DNA of 20,602 nt, from NCBI GenBank assembly GCA_030643145.1, contig DAOWMJ010000008.1:1-20602 (forward strand). Direction: 5' to 3'. The stretch's first letter is position 1. Each line of letters starts with the position of its first letter. Made by a program: the position numbers and the translations under genes. Below the pieces are notes generated by a model. The model saw only the letters and a program-made list of their open reading frames with translations. It had not been told where the DNA came from and ran no database searches. Of this stretch, positions 7,355 through 15,697 are shown in pieces. The DNA comes from Candidatus Latescibacterota bacterium (GTDB lineage: Bacteria > Krumholzibacteriota > Krumholzibacteriia > Krumholzibacteriales > WJIX01).

Positions 7355-8118
7355 CACAAAACTCCAAGCAGACGATGACACTGGGGGATAACCTTTACAT
7401 TATCCAAATAGCGTGACGCCATCATATAGTATTTCATTATCAAGTCCGGATCTATATCCAATGAGAAAAGAGTCATCTTATTATCCGTTAATAAAGTAGC
7501 GGGCTGAATCACAAATGGTATAGAATTGTCAAATTCAGATACGATAGATACACTCTCTTCAAATTCATTCAAGTCAGCGGCTGAAGAAACTACTACCTTG
7601 CAGAAAAACCTCTTTTTTGAAAGCTCCCGCAGAACCTCCCTGTATATAGGGAAAAAATTTTCTCCCCCGCACAGGGAGGGAAGCTTGATATCAAGAGCGA
7701 TTATATCAACAAGACGCTTGACCATTTTTATTGCTGGAAGTTCAAGGCCATTTGTCTCAAGGAAAACCGGGATTCCGGTTTTCCTGAAAATCTTCAGGAA
7801 TTCAGTTAGGAAAACGGGCTGTTCCAGAGGCTCTCCCCCGGTAATACTCAGTGAATGGATTTTTCCAGAACTTTCGAGTAGCCTCCTTACCAGAGAAAAA
7901 ACTGTGTCCGGAAGAAGTGGATTCGTCAGTTCCTTTATATTATCCCCATCATGAAACCGGCATACCCTGTTTTTGCCCGCGTCCTTTCGCGTATCGCAGT
8001 ACACACACTGCCGGCTGCAGCCAGCCATCCTCAAGAATAGCTGCATAACCCCCAGATATTCTCCTTCACCCTGAATTGAACGAAAAATTTCTGCAATATA
8101 TCCTGTAATTTCTTTCAT
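7354..8118 (-). CDS. queE: 7-carboxy-7-deazaguanine synthase (radical SAM)
   Basis: A radical SAM enzyme that contracts the ring of 6-carboxy-tetrahydropterin (the QueD product) to 7-carboxy-7-deazaguanine. The 4Fe-4S cluster site is the CX3CX2C motif GCSRQCVYCDT (Cys34, Cys38, Cys41). The N-terminus IFRSIQGEGEYLGV is the QueE substrate signature, and the SAM-binding SITGGEPL is at 91-98. Length is 254 residues, with about 45 residues between the cluster motif and GGEP, a moderately long insertion within the known range. AGGGA lies just upstream of the ATG. It is the last recognised gene of the que operon, 43 bases after the DUF366 gene. Confidence 0.95.
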   Translation of the reverse strand: MKEITGYIAEIFRSIQGEGEYLGVMQLFLRMAGCSRQCVYCDTRKDAGKNRVCRFHDGDNIKELTNPLLPDTVFSLVRRLLESSGKIHSLSITGGEPLEQPVFLTEFLKIFRKTGIPVFLETNGLELPAIKMVKRLVDIIALDIKLPSLCGGENFFPIYREVLRELSKKRFFCKVVVSSAADLNEFEESVSIVSEFDNSIPFVIQPATLLTDNKMTLFSLDIDPDLIMKYYMMASRYLDNVKVIPQCHRLLGVL

Positions 8119-8161
8119 GCTTCCCTACAACGGACCGGGGCCAAACGCGGGATCCGGGCTA

Positions 8162-8740
8162 CTATCGTCCCCTGACCTTCCTTACGGCCAGTTCAATCGA
8201 TTCACATTCCTGATAATACTTTTCAAGCGCCTCGCGAGCCATCCATTTCGCTTCGATATTGAATTCTTCAAGACCCACCGCGGGTACCGGCGCGCCCTGA
8301 GGATTAATATTTATCCCGAAATGGAAAATAGCTGAAACAGGAGTCAGAGTTGATATAGCCACAGTTAATTTTCTCTTTCCGATATAAAGATCATCCCCCG
8401 ACCTTTCTATTTCAAAATCACGAACCCTCTGCTGAAAGAGATCCTTCACTATCGCGGCAAAGACCCTCAGCCGGAAATTCGCCTCGCGCAGAGGACAACC
8501 GAAATGCTCCCCAATAAAATGAAGCATCTTCTCAGCCTCTATCGTGCTTCCGCTTTCAGCATCTTCAAGATCGACAAGGCTTTCGCCTTTGACATCGCAT
8601 GATCCGGCAAAAGCAATAACCCCGTCATTCTTTATCCCTGACATCTCTCTGACGAAATGCCCCCGCAACTCTTCACCCGTATAATCAACCGGTTTATCTA
8701 TCCATTTCGTCTCAAGAACTGAATATTTATTATTATTCAC
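8162..8740 (-). CDS. DUF366 family protein of unknown function
   Basis: A 192-residue soluble protein that I assign to DUF366 from remembered family features: YTGEELRGHF, GVIAFAGSCDV, VDLEDAESG, MLHFIGEHFG, DDLYIGKRKLTVAIST and HFGININPQGAPVPAVGL. No biochemical activity is established that I know of. The start is GTG 8740, whose first base is the last base of the queC stop (TAGTG), with AAGGAG six bases upstream. The longer frame from 8812 lies inside queC and is rejected. Tight coupling between queC and queE suggests a role in preQ0 metabolism, such as a later step, salvage or regulation, but this is inferred from context. The conserved Cys in SCDV and the charged motifs are candidate functional residues. 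Confidence 0.75.
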   Translation of the reverse strand: MNNNKYSVLETKWIDKPVDYTGEELRGHFVREMSGIKNDGVIAFAGSCDVKGESLVDLEDAESGSTIEAEKMLHFIGEHFGCPLREANFRLRVFAAIVKDLFQQRVRDFEIERSGDDLYIGKRKLTVAISTLTPVSAIFHFGININPQGAPVPAVGLEEFNIEAKWMAREALEKYYQECESIELAVRKVRGR

Positions 8741-9456
8741 TATTTCTCCTTCGAGAAAGAGACTATTTTTTCGGCAGAGGTTCCCACCAGAGCCGATTTC
8801 AATTTTAAACATGATTCACATTTGCCGCACATCAGTCTGCCGCCGCCGTAACAGCTCCATAATAATTCCCATGGTATTGAAAGCTTGATCCCTTCTTTCA
8901 CTATTTTCTTTTTATCCAGATCTACTGTCGGGCTTTCAACACGAATGTTTTTTATCTCTCCAATATCCAGAGCTTTGTTTACAGCATCGATATACTCCCG
9001 GCTGTTATCGGGGAAAAGAATCGATTCCTCTCTGTTGAACCCCGTTAGAATCACCGAACACTCCTGCCAGGACGCGAATGCCGCCGCGATATTAAGAAAG
9101 ATTCCATTTCTGTTCTCCACCCAAACGGAGGATATATCTTCTGTACCTTCATATCTATCCTTCACACCCGTGGAATCAGCGGGATTTCCCGAAATCGCTC
9201 CACCCCCCCTTATCAACGAAGAGGATGACCCCTCAGCCAACCAGGGCAACTCTACATATTCCACACTCAACCCATACACCTCGGCTATTTTACCAGCCGC
9301 CTCTTTTTCTCCTTTGAGAGCATATTGGTTGTAGTCAAAAAAGAGAGCCGTTTTAAGCCTGTATTCCTTTTCGGCAATAGCGAGAGCTACTGTGGAATCC
9401 AGCCCTCCTGATAGCAACACAAGGGCGCTCTCGATAGACCTATCCCTATTTCTCAC
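8740..9456 (-). CDS. queC: 7-cyano-7-deazaguanine (preQ0) synthase
   Basis: Converts 7-carboxy-7-deazaguanine to preQ0 using ATP and ammonia. The PP-loop ATP-binding motif is LLSGGLDSTVAL (SGGLDST at 16-22). GFNREESILFPDNSREYIDA is typical of QueC, and a C-terminal zinc site is formed by Cys202, Cys210, Cys213 and Cys216 (SCYGGG then MCGKCESC). Length of 238 residues is normal. The start is GTG at 9456, inside the last codons of queD (11-base overlap), without an independent ribosome binding site. The stop abuts the DUF366 GTG. An insertion near residues 75-105 (glycine- and serine-rich) is slightly longer than in the shortest QueC proteins. Confidence 0.95.
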   Translation of the reverse strand: MRNRDRSIESALVLLSGGLDSTVALAIAEKEYRLKTALFFDYNQYALKGEKEAAGKIAEVYGLSVEYVELPWLAEGSSSSLIRGGGAISGNPADSTGVKDRYEGTEDISSVWVENRNGIFLNIAAAFASWQECSVILTGFNREESILFPDNSREYIDAVNKALDIGEIKNIRVESPTVDLDKKKIVKEGIKLSIPWELLWSCYGGGRLMCGKCESCLKLKSALVGTSAEKIVSFSKEK

Positions 9457-9841
9457 AGTAGCGCACCATATCGGTTGGAGTTTCCCAGAGTTCTATTTCT
9501 ACCAGCTTGCCGCCATCAAATTTAATTTTTTCACGACAGATACCGAAGATTTCCGCCGCTATATTCTCGGAGGTGGGATTTTTCCTGTCGAAAGGCTCAA
9601 TTTCATTCAAATTGCGATGATCGAACCGGGGTAACAACTCGCGGGCAAGAGCCGATCTAAGCTGAATATAATCTACTGAAATACCGTCATCACCCAGAGC
9701 TGTAAAACAATAATAGGCGCGGACAACCCAATTGTGTCCATGAAGCCTAACGCAATTACCGGGATAATCCCTCAACATGTGAGAAGCGGAAAACTGAATC
9801 TCGGTAGAAACCGTGTAATACGCCTTTTCTCCTTTTTCCAT
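9446..9841 (-). CDS. queD: 6-carboxy-5,6,7,8-tetrahydropterin synthase
   Basis: A tunnel-fold zinc enzyme converting 7,8-dihydroneopterin triphosphate to 6-carboxytetrahydropterin, an early step of queuosine precursor synthesis. Zinc ligands are His21 (IQFSASHML), His34 and His36 (RLHGHNW), with catalytic Cys30 just before them (GNCVRLHGH). FDHRNLNE, NPTSENIA and ELWETP complete the family pattern. ATG 9841 has GAGGG six bases upstream and gives 131 residues. The open frame up to 9892 is not needed. It is the first gene of queD > queC > DUF366 > queE. The usual upstream enzyme FolE and downstream enzyme QueF are not in this window. Confidence 0.94.
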   Translation of the reverse strand: MEKGEKAYYTVSTEIQFSASHMLRDYPGNCVRLHGHNWVVRAYYCFTALGDDGISVDYIQLRSALARELLPRFDHRNLNEIEPFDRKNPTSENIAAEIFGICREKIKFDGGKLVEIELWETPTDMVRYCEK

Positions 9842-9905
9842 AATACCCTCTTGTCCCGAGCTTACTTCACTTACTGCAAGCCATTTGTGCAAATTGCAAA
9901 AATAA

Positions 9906-9932
9906 TTTATACAAAACCTGCCTTCCTTCCAA
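9906..9932 (-). promoter_or_regulatory. tentative promoter of the que operon
   Basis: On the minus strand TTGGAA is followed after 15 bases by TATAAA. The spacing is short, and the call rests on position between divergent operons. The leader of about 55-60 bases does not resemble a preQ1 riboswitch that I can recognise. Confidence 0.35.
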
Positions 9933-9994
9933 TAAGTTACCTCTAAAGCTGAAATTTATCAATAATTAAAACAATTGACGAAATTCCACGCGAA

Positions 9995-10010
9995 TGGAAC
10001 ACATTTCGCA
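9995..10010 (+). promoter_or_regulatory. sigma-54-type promoter for the TPR operon
   Basis: TGGAAC-N5-TCGCA matches the -24/-12 consensus TGGCAC-N5-TTGCA at nine of eleven positions. The invariant GG (9996-9997) and GC (10008-10009) are separated by exactly ten bases. The predicted start near 10021 lies 40 bases before the TTG start at 10060, which has a ribosome binding site. The in-frame ATG at 9994 would lie within the promoter. Confidence 0.5.
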
Positions 10011-10059
10011 TAAATTCATACCGCCAAGAATAATCTCTATTAATCGAAAAGGGTTAACA

Positions 10060-13000
10060 TTGTTTTTAAGCGAAGAAAAAATTCTGAAAAGGATATATCA
10101 GGACAGGAGCAGAGGAGACCTCGAAAAAGCGCGAAGGACCGCGCAGAGGGGTTACGAAAAGTGGCCTGGAAATTTTGACATATCAATGGAGCTGATTCAA
10201 CTTTGCCTCGAACTTTCCGATTATCACGGATCAGTAAAACTACTAAAATCAATCGTACGGAATAATCCAGGCAAAAAGAAGGAAATCCTTCAGTTTTCCA
10301 TGGAAACATTCTATCAGACAGCAAACCCTTTCCTGGGAAGCTTCATATTAGAAGCTCTGATAAGGAATAAGGATCTTGAAAGCACAAGCGATTTTCTAGG
10401 CAGGGCCTCCGAGGACTATATTACAGATCTTGTCGCGCGTTCCAAAACAAGATCGAAAGGATTTATTGACACGGGGAACACAAATACCTCCCAATTTACC
10501 GACAATGAACTCTTACTCGGTCTTCTGTATATTGAAAAACGCCAGTTTGAAGACGCTCTTAACCCTATGCTGAACGCCCTTAACAACTCGCCGGAGCACG
10601 CAAAAGCAATTGGCGGAATAATGCTGAATATTCAGCGCGAATTGCCCCGCTCTGCACTCCTGGATTACATTCTCGGATTGGCGTCAATGCTTCTTGGTCA
10701 TCCTGATAAGACGGAAAAAAGGTTTTTTAGATCGCTTGAATTCGAAAACCCGCCCCTTGAAAAAATTCTTGATCTTGTCGAGAAAATCGAGAAAAAATCT
10801 GATAATCATATGTTACTCCTGGGTGAAGTCCTCTTAAGGCTCGGAAGGGAAAAAGAGGGCACCGAATCAGTCAAACAGTACCTTATGGAAAAGGAAGAAT
10901 GGCAACAAGAAACTGAAGTTAACAAAATAAAACAGCTTTTTCCGGGCCAAATCGACAGGAAGAATCTTGTTGTTGACAGATTAGTAAATCTGCTGGGAGA
11001 AAATTACGAGACCCCGGACACGACATTTCTACTATGTGATGTGTTCTCAGACCTCAATCGTTACAAAGATGTCGTAAATTCGCTGGAGAAACTGGCAGAA
11101 GCAGACCGGGACAACACGCCTGAAATCATTTCCTGGATTAAGAAAAATGAGAACACGCTTCAAACCGCGCCCGCACAAAGACTCCTGGCAATTCTTAATA
11201 CAAATATTGAAAACTACGAAGCGGCGCTAGAAGCCTATAATATGGCAAGTGAAATGGACGCTACCCTGATTCCGGAACTTATACGTCACGCGGAAGATTG
11301 CATTGAGCAAAAAGGGGAAAACAAGACACTTCTTAAAATCCTCACAGGCCTTTTCGCTAAAAGCAATAATTCCGAAAAGGCGGAAGAATTCCTCCAAAAA
11401 CTGAAGGAGGAACACTCTCTTAATAACGCAGAAGCACTTGAGATGACAACCGATGTCATACAAAACTGCGGAGCGACACAGAAAAATGTCCTTGCGGCCC
11501 TGGAAATAAGCATAAATAATAATGATATTTTGGGAAGCCTCCCGCATATCATTGAATTCTGCCGGGAAACCCCGGAAAAACATTCCGAATTCACTTCTGA
11601 ACTCAGGAAACTCGCTGGGGATAATGGCCAAATTTGGTCCTTTCTCTCCAAATTGCTTGACGCGATGAAAGAGAAAACAGATCTTTCCAAACCATTCCAG
11701 CTTTTGCATGCTCATTCGTATCTTCATTCAGGGAAAATTGAAAAAGCTGTATTTGCCTATGATCAGCTTATGATGTTTGACGAGGATACCAGGCTGGATG
11801 TTATTACCGAATACGAAAAAGTGGTTGACGATCACCTTGACAACACAACACTTCTTTTTGCCCTTTATCAACTCCATCTCGATGAAGAACAGCTTGCCCT
11901 CGCCTCTCATTTCCTGGGTAAAGCACTCGAATCCGATCAATCCCAGATCAAGGATGTGATTTCCAGATTTAACAAAATAGTTGAAAGAGACCCCTCCAAC
12001 AAAGAAATATGGGAAGAGTTCCTTCGCAGTTCTATCGCTATAAACCACACAAGCCTCGCTCAGGAAATACTCAGCAGGGCTGTTTCAACCCTTGACAGAG
12101 AAAAAGCCGCCGCGCTTCATATCTATGGCGCGAAAATATCTCGGGAAAATAATAAGATCGAGGACTCTCTGAAATGTCTGGCTATGACTCTTACTTCAAA
12201 TAATCCTAATTTGAAATCAATTGAGAAAGAGTTGGGTGAAATCACCAGAATGAACCCGGGGAATTCGGAAGCGATATACTTGAAAGGCGAAACATACTTG
12301 CGCCTGGGAATGGAGGAAAAAGCCGTAGAAAGTTTTGAAGAATGCATTGAACTTTCTCCAAAATACAATAACAAAATCCTTGAAAGGCTTGAAACCGCTC
12401 TTCCCGTCAGTGTTAAACCATGGCTGATAAACACCCTTCTAGGTTCAATCGCCTGGAAACAAAATAGACGTGAGGAAGCTCTCGCGCTGTTCTCCAAAGC
12501 GCAGAAATGCCCCGATGAATCCATAAATCCGCTCGGGCTTGAACTTAAAAAATATCTCGCTGAATCTACCGAAGATTCCAATTTGAGAAAACTCTACGCC
12601 GAAAATCTGCGCCTTGAAAAAAGATATTCCGAAGCGGTAGACGAAATAGAAACACTGCTTTCCGAAAACGAGGGTTTTGTTCCCGAGGCAATCGCGTTTC
12701 TGACCCTAATAACTGAAGAAGAATCCCTACAATTCACAGCAAACAGACTTCTGGCAAAAACTTTAATCGAAAGCGGAAAACCCTCCGAATCTTTAACTCC
12801 CGTTATCAACATGCTCTCTTCAAATGACGTTGAGCCCGAACAGATAGAAAAAAGCGCTAACAATTTTTACGAAATACATCAGGGGAACAACCGGTTTCTA
12901 ATCAGTTATGCTCATATCAAGGCTCTGGTCAATAAAAAGGATTCAGCTCTGGATTTCTACCGCGGCGTTCTTGAAAAAGATTCCGGAAAATGTAAGGAAA

Positions 13001-13911
13001 TCTTAGCTGGCCTGCGCGAACATCAATGGCCTTCGGATCTAACAGTCAAATCCGAAACATTGACGGCTGATTGTCATATAGCCGCCGGTGAATATGAATG
13101 GGCTTTCAAGTCGCTGCAAAATTTGGCAACACAAGAAAAAAGAGTCCCCGCAGAAATAATTTCAAAAATTAATTCTCTTATTTCGAACCAGCCAAAAAGA
13201 GAATATTTCTTATTCGCACTCGAGATACACGCCGAAAATCATAATTTTGATGAAGCCGATGAGCTCATAAATAATGGTGTATCCGTACTATCCAATGGAG
13301 ACATTGTTGAACTTAAAATACAACTTGCCGGACTTGCCGACAAAAATGGTTTCAAAAAACGGGCATCCAGACTCTATTCAGAAATATTGGAGAAAACTGA
13401 CAATAAACAATCGATATTAAAACGAATGGAAAAATCGATTAGCTGGATGGCTGACAAGCGGCTCTCCGACGGAATCGCTCAAGCAGAAAATGAGTTAATT
13501 GGAGAAGAAGAAGCAATAAGCCTTGTAAATACCGCTCTCGATTACGGAAAGCTTGAGACAGCGCTTAAGATTGTAACAGGAAGCGATCTATCCCAAACGA
13601 TCAGATTGTTTCTGATGGGAAGGATATACCTGTCTGCCGAAAGACCGGTTCTGGCGGTAACACTCCTTTCCTCCATTTCTGAAGAGTCTTCGCTTCCAAC
13701 CGGCATAAGAGCTCAAATTCTGTATACCCGGGGCGCGGCAAGCGAGATTTTATGCGATTATGGACGCGCGGCAACTTCCTTTATGAAAATCCTTGAAATA
13801 CACGGAGAATATCTCGACACAAGAACCCGTGCTGAAACAAACTACACCAAGTTTATTGAGTCAGAAATCGGCAATAAATCAATGATCCTTGAGAAAACAG
13901 GCAATTTGTGA
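10060..13911 (+). CDS. large cytoplasmic tetratricopeptide-repeat protein
   Basis: A 1283-residue protein built almost entirely of paired amphipathic helices of the TPR/alpha-solenoid type, from about residue 10 to the end. Clear repeats include EKAVESFEECIELSPK after YLKGETYLRLG, and EAALEAYNMASEMDATLIPE. Many other units are diverged. There is no signal peptide or membrane helix, so it is probably a cytoplasmic scaffold for protein assembly. The frame can begin at ATG 9994, but that codon lacks a ribosome binding site and sits in the sigma-54-like promoter. TTG 10060 has AAAAGGG six bases upstream. The stop overlaps a GTG at 13908. The partner gene downstream also has TPRs, so the two may form a complex. 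Specific function is unknown. Confidence 0.8.
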   Translation: MFLSEEKILKRIYQDRSRGDLEKARRTAQRGYEKWPGNFDISMELIQLCLELSDYHGSVKLLKSIVRNNPGKKKEILQFSMETFYQTANPFLGSFILEALIRNKDLESTSDFLGRASEDYITDLVARSKTRSKGFIDTGNTNTSQFTDNELLLGLLYIEKRQFEDALNPMLNALNNSPEHAKAIGGIMLNIQRELPRSALLDYILGLASMLLGHPDKTEKRFFRSLEFENPPLEKILDLVEKIEKKSDNHMLLLGEVLLRLGREKEGTESVKQYLMEKEEWQQETEVNKIKQLFPGQIDRKNLVVDRLVNLLGENYETPDTTFLLCDVFSDLNRYKDVVNSLEKLAEADRDNTPEIISWIKKNENTLQTAPAQRLLAILNTNIENYEAALEAYNMASEMDATLIPELIRHAEDCIEQKGENKTLLKILTGLFAKSNNSEKAEEFLQKLKEEHSLNNAEALEMTTDVIQNCGATQKNVLAALEISINNNDILGSLPHIIEFCRETPEKHSEFTSELRKLAGDNGQIWSFLSKLLDAMKEKTDLSKPFQLLHAHSYLHSGKIEKAVFAYDQLMMFDEDTRLDVITEYEKVVDDHLDNTTLLFALYQLHLDEEQLALASHFLGKALESDQSQIKDVISRFNKIVERDPSNKEIWEEFLRSSIAINHTSLAQEILSRAVSTLDREKAAALHIYGAKISRENNKIEDSLKCLAMTLTSNNPNLKSIEKELGEITRMNPGNSEAIYLKGETYLRLGMEEKAVESFEECIELSPKYNNKILERLETALPVSVKPWLINTLLGSIAWKQNRREEALALFSKAQKCPDESINPLGLELKKYLAESTEDSNLRKLYAENLRLEKRYSEAVDEIETLLSENEGFVPEAIAFLTLITEEESLQFTANRLLAKTLIESGKPSESLTPVINMLSSNDVEPEQIEKSANNFYEIHQGNNRFLISYAHIKALVNKKDSALDFYRGVLEKDSGKCKEILAGLREHQWPSDLTVKSETLTADCHIAAGEYEWAFKSLQNLATQEKRVPAEIISKINSLISNQPKREYFLFALEIHAENHNFDEADELINNGVSVLSNGDIVELKIQLAGLADKNGFKKRASRLYSEILEKTDNKQSILKRMEKSISWMADKRLSDGIAQAENELIGEEEAISLVNTALDYGKLETALKIVTGSDLSQTIRLFLMGRIYLSAERPVLAVTLLSSISEESSLPTGIRAQILYTRGAASEILCDYGRAATSFMKILEIHGEYLDTRTRAETNYTKFIESEIGNKSMILEKTGNL

Positions 13912-13937
13912 AAATAACACGAATGAAAGGTAGAATC

Positions 13938-15242
13938 ATGAAAATCTGTCCTCTTGTAACCCAAACAACAATCCTTGAAAACAATGAAAAAGAATCACTC
14001 ATTCTCGAAGCGGGGGAAGAAGAAATCACGGAAGAAAAAGGGGAAAAGAAAACTGATGAATCAGAAGATATGAACCCCTTTCTTAATCCTGAAATTTCCC
14101 AGGAACAAAATGACAACGCTGAGGAGGAAAATAGAGAGATATCGGATCACCCGGTTCGTTACGTGGCAAAATCCTTTAAAGGGCAAATTCAATGTCTTGA
14201 AAAAAGCTGCAGATTCTATAACGATGAAAAAAAGATATGCCGGTTTGAAGAATTAATGCAAAGAGATTCTTCAAAAAATGAAGATCGCAAAGAAGAAATA
14301 ACATTAATACAAAACTCTCTGAATGAAAACAGTGAGTCACAGCAAAAAAGCAAAGGTGACATCATTGAATTTCTTGAAAAAATGAAAGAAAACAACTCCG
14401 ATCTCAAAACCAGCATGATTAAAACATTCGAGGATAAAATTGATGAACTGAAGGAACTATTCTCGTCCGCGACTGAAGAAAACAAACTAATCATTGAATC
14501 AATCTCGGATATAGTGGCTGAAAAAACGGAGGATCTTGAGGATAGAATCAAAGAAGGAGACAATACCATCGAATCGTTCAGAAAGGATGTCTCCGGTTGG
14601 AAAGAAACTCTGGACAGAAACATTGAATCACTTGAATCAAGCATTGGACAAAATAAGGACATCGCGGAAGGACTCTCCGATAATTACTCTGAAATTGTAA
14701 AAATGGTCGAAAACCAGGAAAAAACATTGGCTAAAGAAGAAATAAAACACAAGATTTCAGAGGCAAAAAGAATCAACAACACCGGAGTGCTGGCTTACCA
14801 TAACGGTCAGTATGAGAATGCAATGGAATCGTTCAACAAGGCCATTGAGCTCGACCCCAACTTCACAGAGGCGTATAACAACCTTGGATTGACCTATACG
14901 GAAACAGATGAAGAAACAAAAGCTACAGAAGCTTTCAAAAAAGCGATAGAACTCAATCCTGATCTGTCGACAACCTACAACAACCTTGGATACGCCTTCT
15001 ATCGGCTTGAATCCTATTCCGAAGCTATCGAAATGTACAATGAAGCGATAAATAAAAGCAAAGATAACAGCTCGGCATACACAAACCTTGGAAACGCCTG
15101 TTATAAACTGGACAAAATTGAAGAAGCGATTGAAGCATGGGAAAAGGCGATCGAAATCGATCCCGCTAATGAAAAAGCCCAACGAAATCTTAAACGCTTT
15201 CACACTGAAGAAACAGAAAAAAATGAACACTCTGTAGGATAA
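13938..15242 (+). CDS. four-cysteine motif, coiled-coil and TPR protein
   Basis: A 434-residue protein in three parts. The N-terminal part has Cys4 (MKICPLV) and, after a very acidic linker, C-x4-C-x9-C (QCLEKSCRFYNDEKKICRF; Cys86, Cys91, Cys101). These four cysteines resemble a zinc or iron-sulfur site. Residues about 115-275 are charged heptad-like sequence and probably a coiled coil. Residues about 280-430 hold four canonical TPRs (NNTGVLAYHNGQYENAMESF, YNNLGLTYTETDEETKATEA, YNNLGYAFYRLESYSEAIEM, YTNLGNACYKLDKIEEAIEA). ATG 13938 has GAAAGG seven bases upstream and places CP at the extreme N-terminus. A GTG at 13908 overlapping the previous stop is the alternative. It forms an operon with the large TPR gene and is followed by a strong terminator. 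Confidence 0.8.
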   Translation: MKICPLVTQTTILENNEKESLILEAGEEEITEEKGEKKTDESEDMNPFLNPEISQEQNDNAEEENREISDHPVRYVAKSFKGQIQCLEKSCRFYNDEKKICRFEELMQRDSSKNEDRKEEITLIQNSLNENSESQQKSKGDIIEFLEKMKENNSDLKTSMIKTFEDKIDELKELFSSATEENKLIIESISDIVAEKTEDLEDRIKEGDNTIESFRKDVSGWKETLDRNIESLESSIGQNKDIAEGLSDNYSEIVKMVENQEKTLAKEEIKHKISEAKRINNTGVLAYHNGQYENAMESFNKAIELDPNFTEAYNNLGLTYTETDEETKATEAFKKAIELNPDLSTTYNNLGYAFYRLESYSEAIEMYNEAINKSKDNSSAYTNLGNACYKLDKIEEAIEAWEKAIEIDPANEKAQRNLKRFHTEETEKNEHSVG

Positions 15243-15289
15243 AATATAAGGTTTGGGTATTACTGAAAGAAATGCAAAAAACTGTTTTT

Positions 15290-15317
15290 AAGGAGGTATT
15301 TATATACCTCCTTTTTT
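15290..15317 (+). terminator. Rho-independent terminator of the TPR operon
   Basis: A perfect 10-base stem, AAGGAGGTAT (15290-15299) with ATACCTCCTT (15304-15313), has a TTAT loop and is followed by further T residues. It lies 48 bases after the TPR gene stop. Its T-run abuts the stop of the convergent cold-shock gene. It lacks a T-run on the minus side, so it mainly serves the plus strand. Confidence 0.85.
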
Positions 15318-15528
15318 ATTTCACTTGAACGATCTTTTTTACTCTTACCGCCTGAACCCCTTTAAACCCTTCTTCAAGGTCATATTCCACATCTTCATTC
15401 TCGCTTAAAGTCCTGAACCCACAACCCACAATATCAGAATAATGTACATAGATATTCTTTCCGTCTTCCTGTTTTATGAAACCATACCCCTTATTTTCAT
15501 TAAACCACTTAACCTTGCCTCGTCTCAC
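15316..15528 (-). CDS. cold-shock domain protein (CspA family)
   Basis: A 70-residue single cold-shock domain that binds single-stranded RNA or DNA. It shows GKVKWFNENKGYGFI (containing RNP1, KGYGFI), an RNP2-like segment IYVHYSDI in place of the usual VFVHFS, and the C-terminal strand GVQAVRVKKI. Tyr replaces Phe at two aromatic positions, a conservative change. The frame opens at TTG 15579, only eight bases after the predicted transcription start and without a ribosome binding site. GTG 15528 gives the usual family length and has AAGGGG upstream at a rather long distance (12 bases). The start is therefore uncertain. The gene is monocistronic between a promoter and a convergent terminator. 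Confidence 0.9.
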   Translation of the reverse strand: MRRGKVKWFNENKGYGFIKQEDGKNIYVHYSDIVGCGFRTLSENEDVEYDLEEGFKGVQAVRVKKIVQVK

Positions 15529-15593
15529 TATCGCAGCATTCCCCTTTCGATACGGCTTAATAGATATTGTCGAATTCAATCTTATAATGAGCC

Positions 15594-15623
15594 ATTATAC
15601 CAGAAATCAGCTTTAATGATCAA
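15594..15623 (-). promoter_or_regulatory. sigma-70 promoter of the cold-shock gene
   Basis: On the minus strand TTGATC (15623-15618), an 18-base spacer and a perfect TATAAT (15599-15594). The predicted start near 15587 gives a leader of about 60 bases to the GTG at 15528. Long leaders are common in cold-shock genes. Confidence 0.6.
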
Positions 15624-15631
15624 GATTAAAG
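15611..15631. promoter_or_regulatory. inverted repeat over the cold-shock -35 element
   Basis: CTTTAAT (15611-15617) and ATTAAAG (15625-15631) are exact complements around a 7-base spacer that contains most of the -35 hexamer. It also lies about 90-115 bases upstream of the predicted start at the divergent sigma-54 promoter, a usual distance for an enhancer-binding activator. Either role is inferred. Confidence 0.35.
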
Positions 15632-15697
15632 AATAATTGAGCTTCCGCGGGTAGTGTATAAATAAGTATGGTATCCCCTTATTAATCTTTACTGTAT

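Noticed and set aside
8741..8812. 24-residue upstream extension of DUF366 from ATG 8812
   Set aside because: It lies entirely inside queC and has no ribosome binding site; GTG 8740 has AAGGAG and junction coupling.
9842..9900. preQ1 riboswitch in the queD leader
   Set aside because: I looked for a preQ1-I type hairpin with an A-rich tail and found no convincing match; only a short ATTTG-CA-CAAAT palindrome is present.
15529..15579. 17-residue N-terminal extension of the cold-shock protein from TTG 15579
   Set aside because: It would start only eight bases after the predicted transcription start, lacks a ribosome binding site and exceeds the usual family length.
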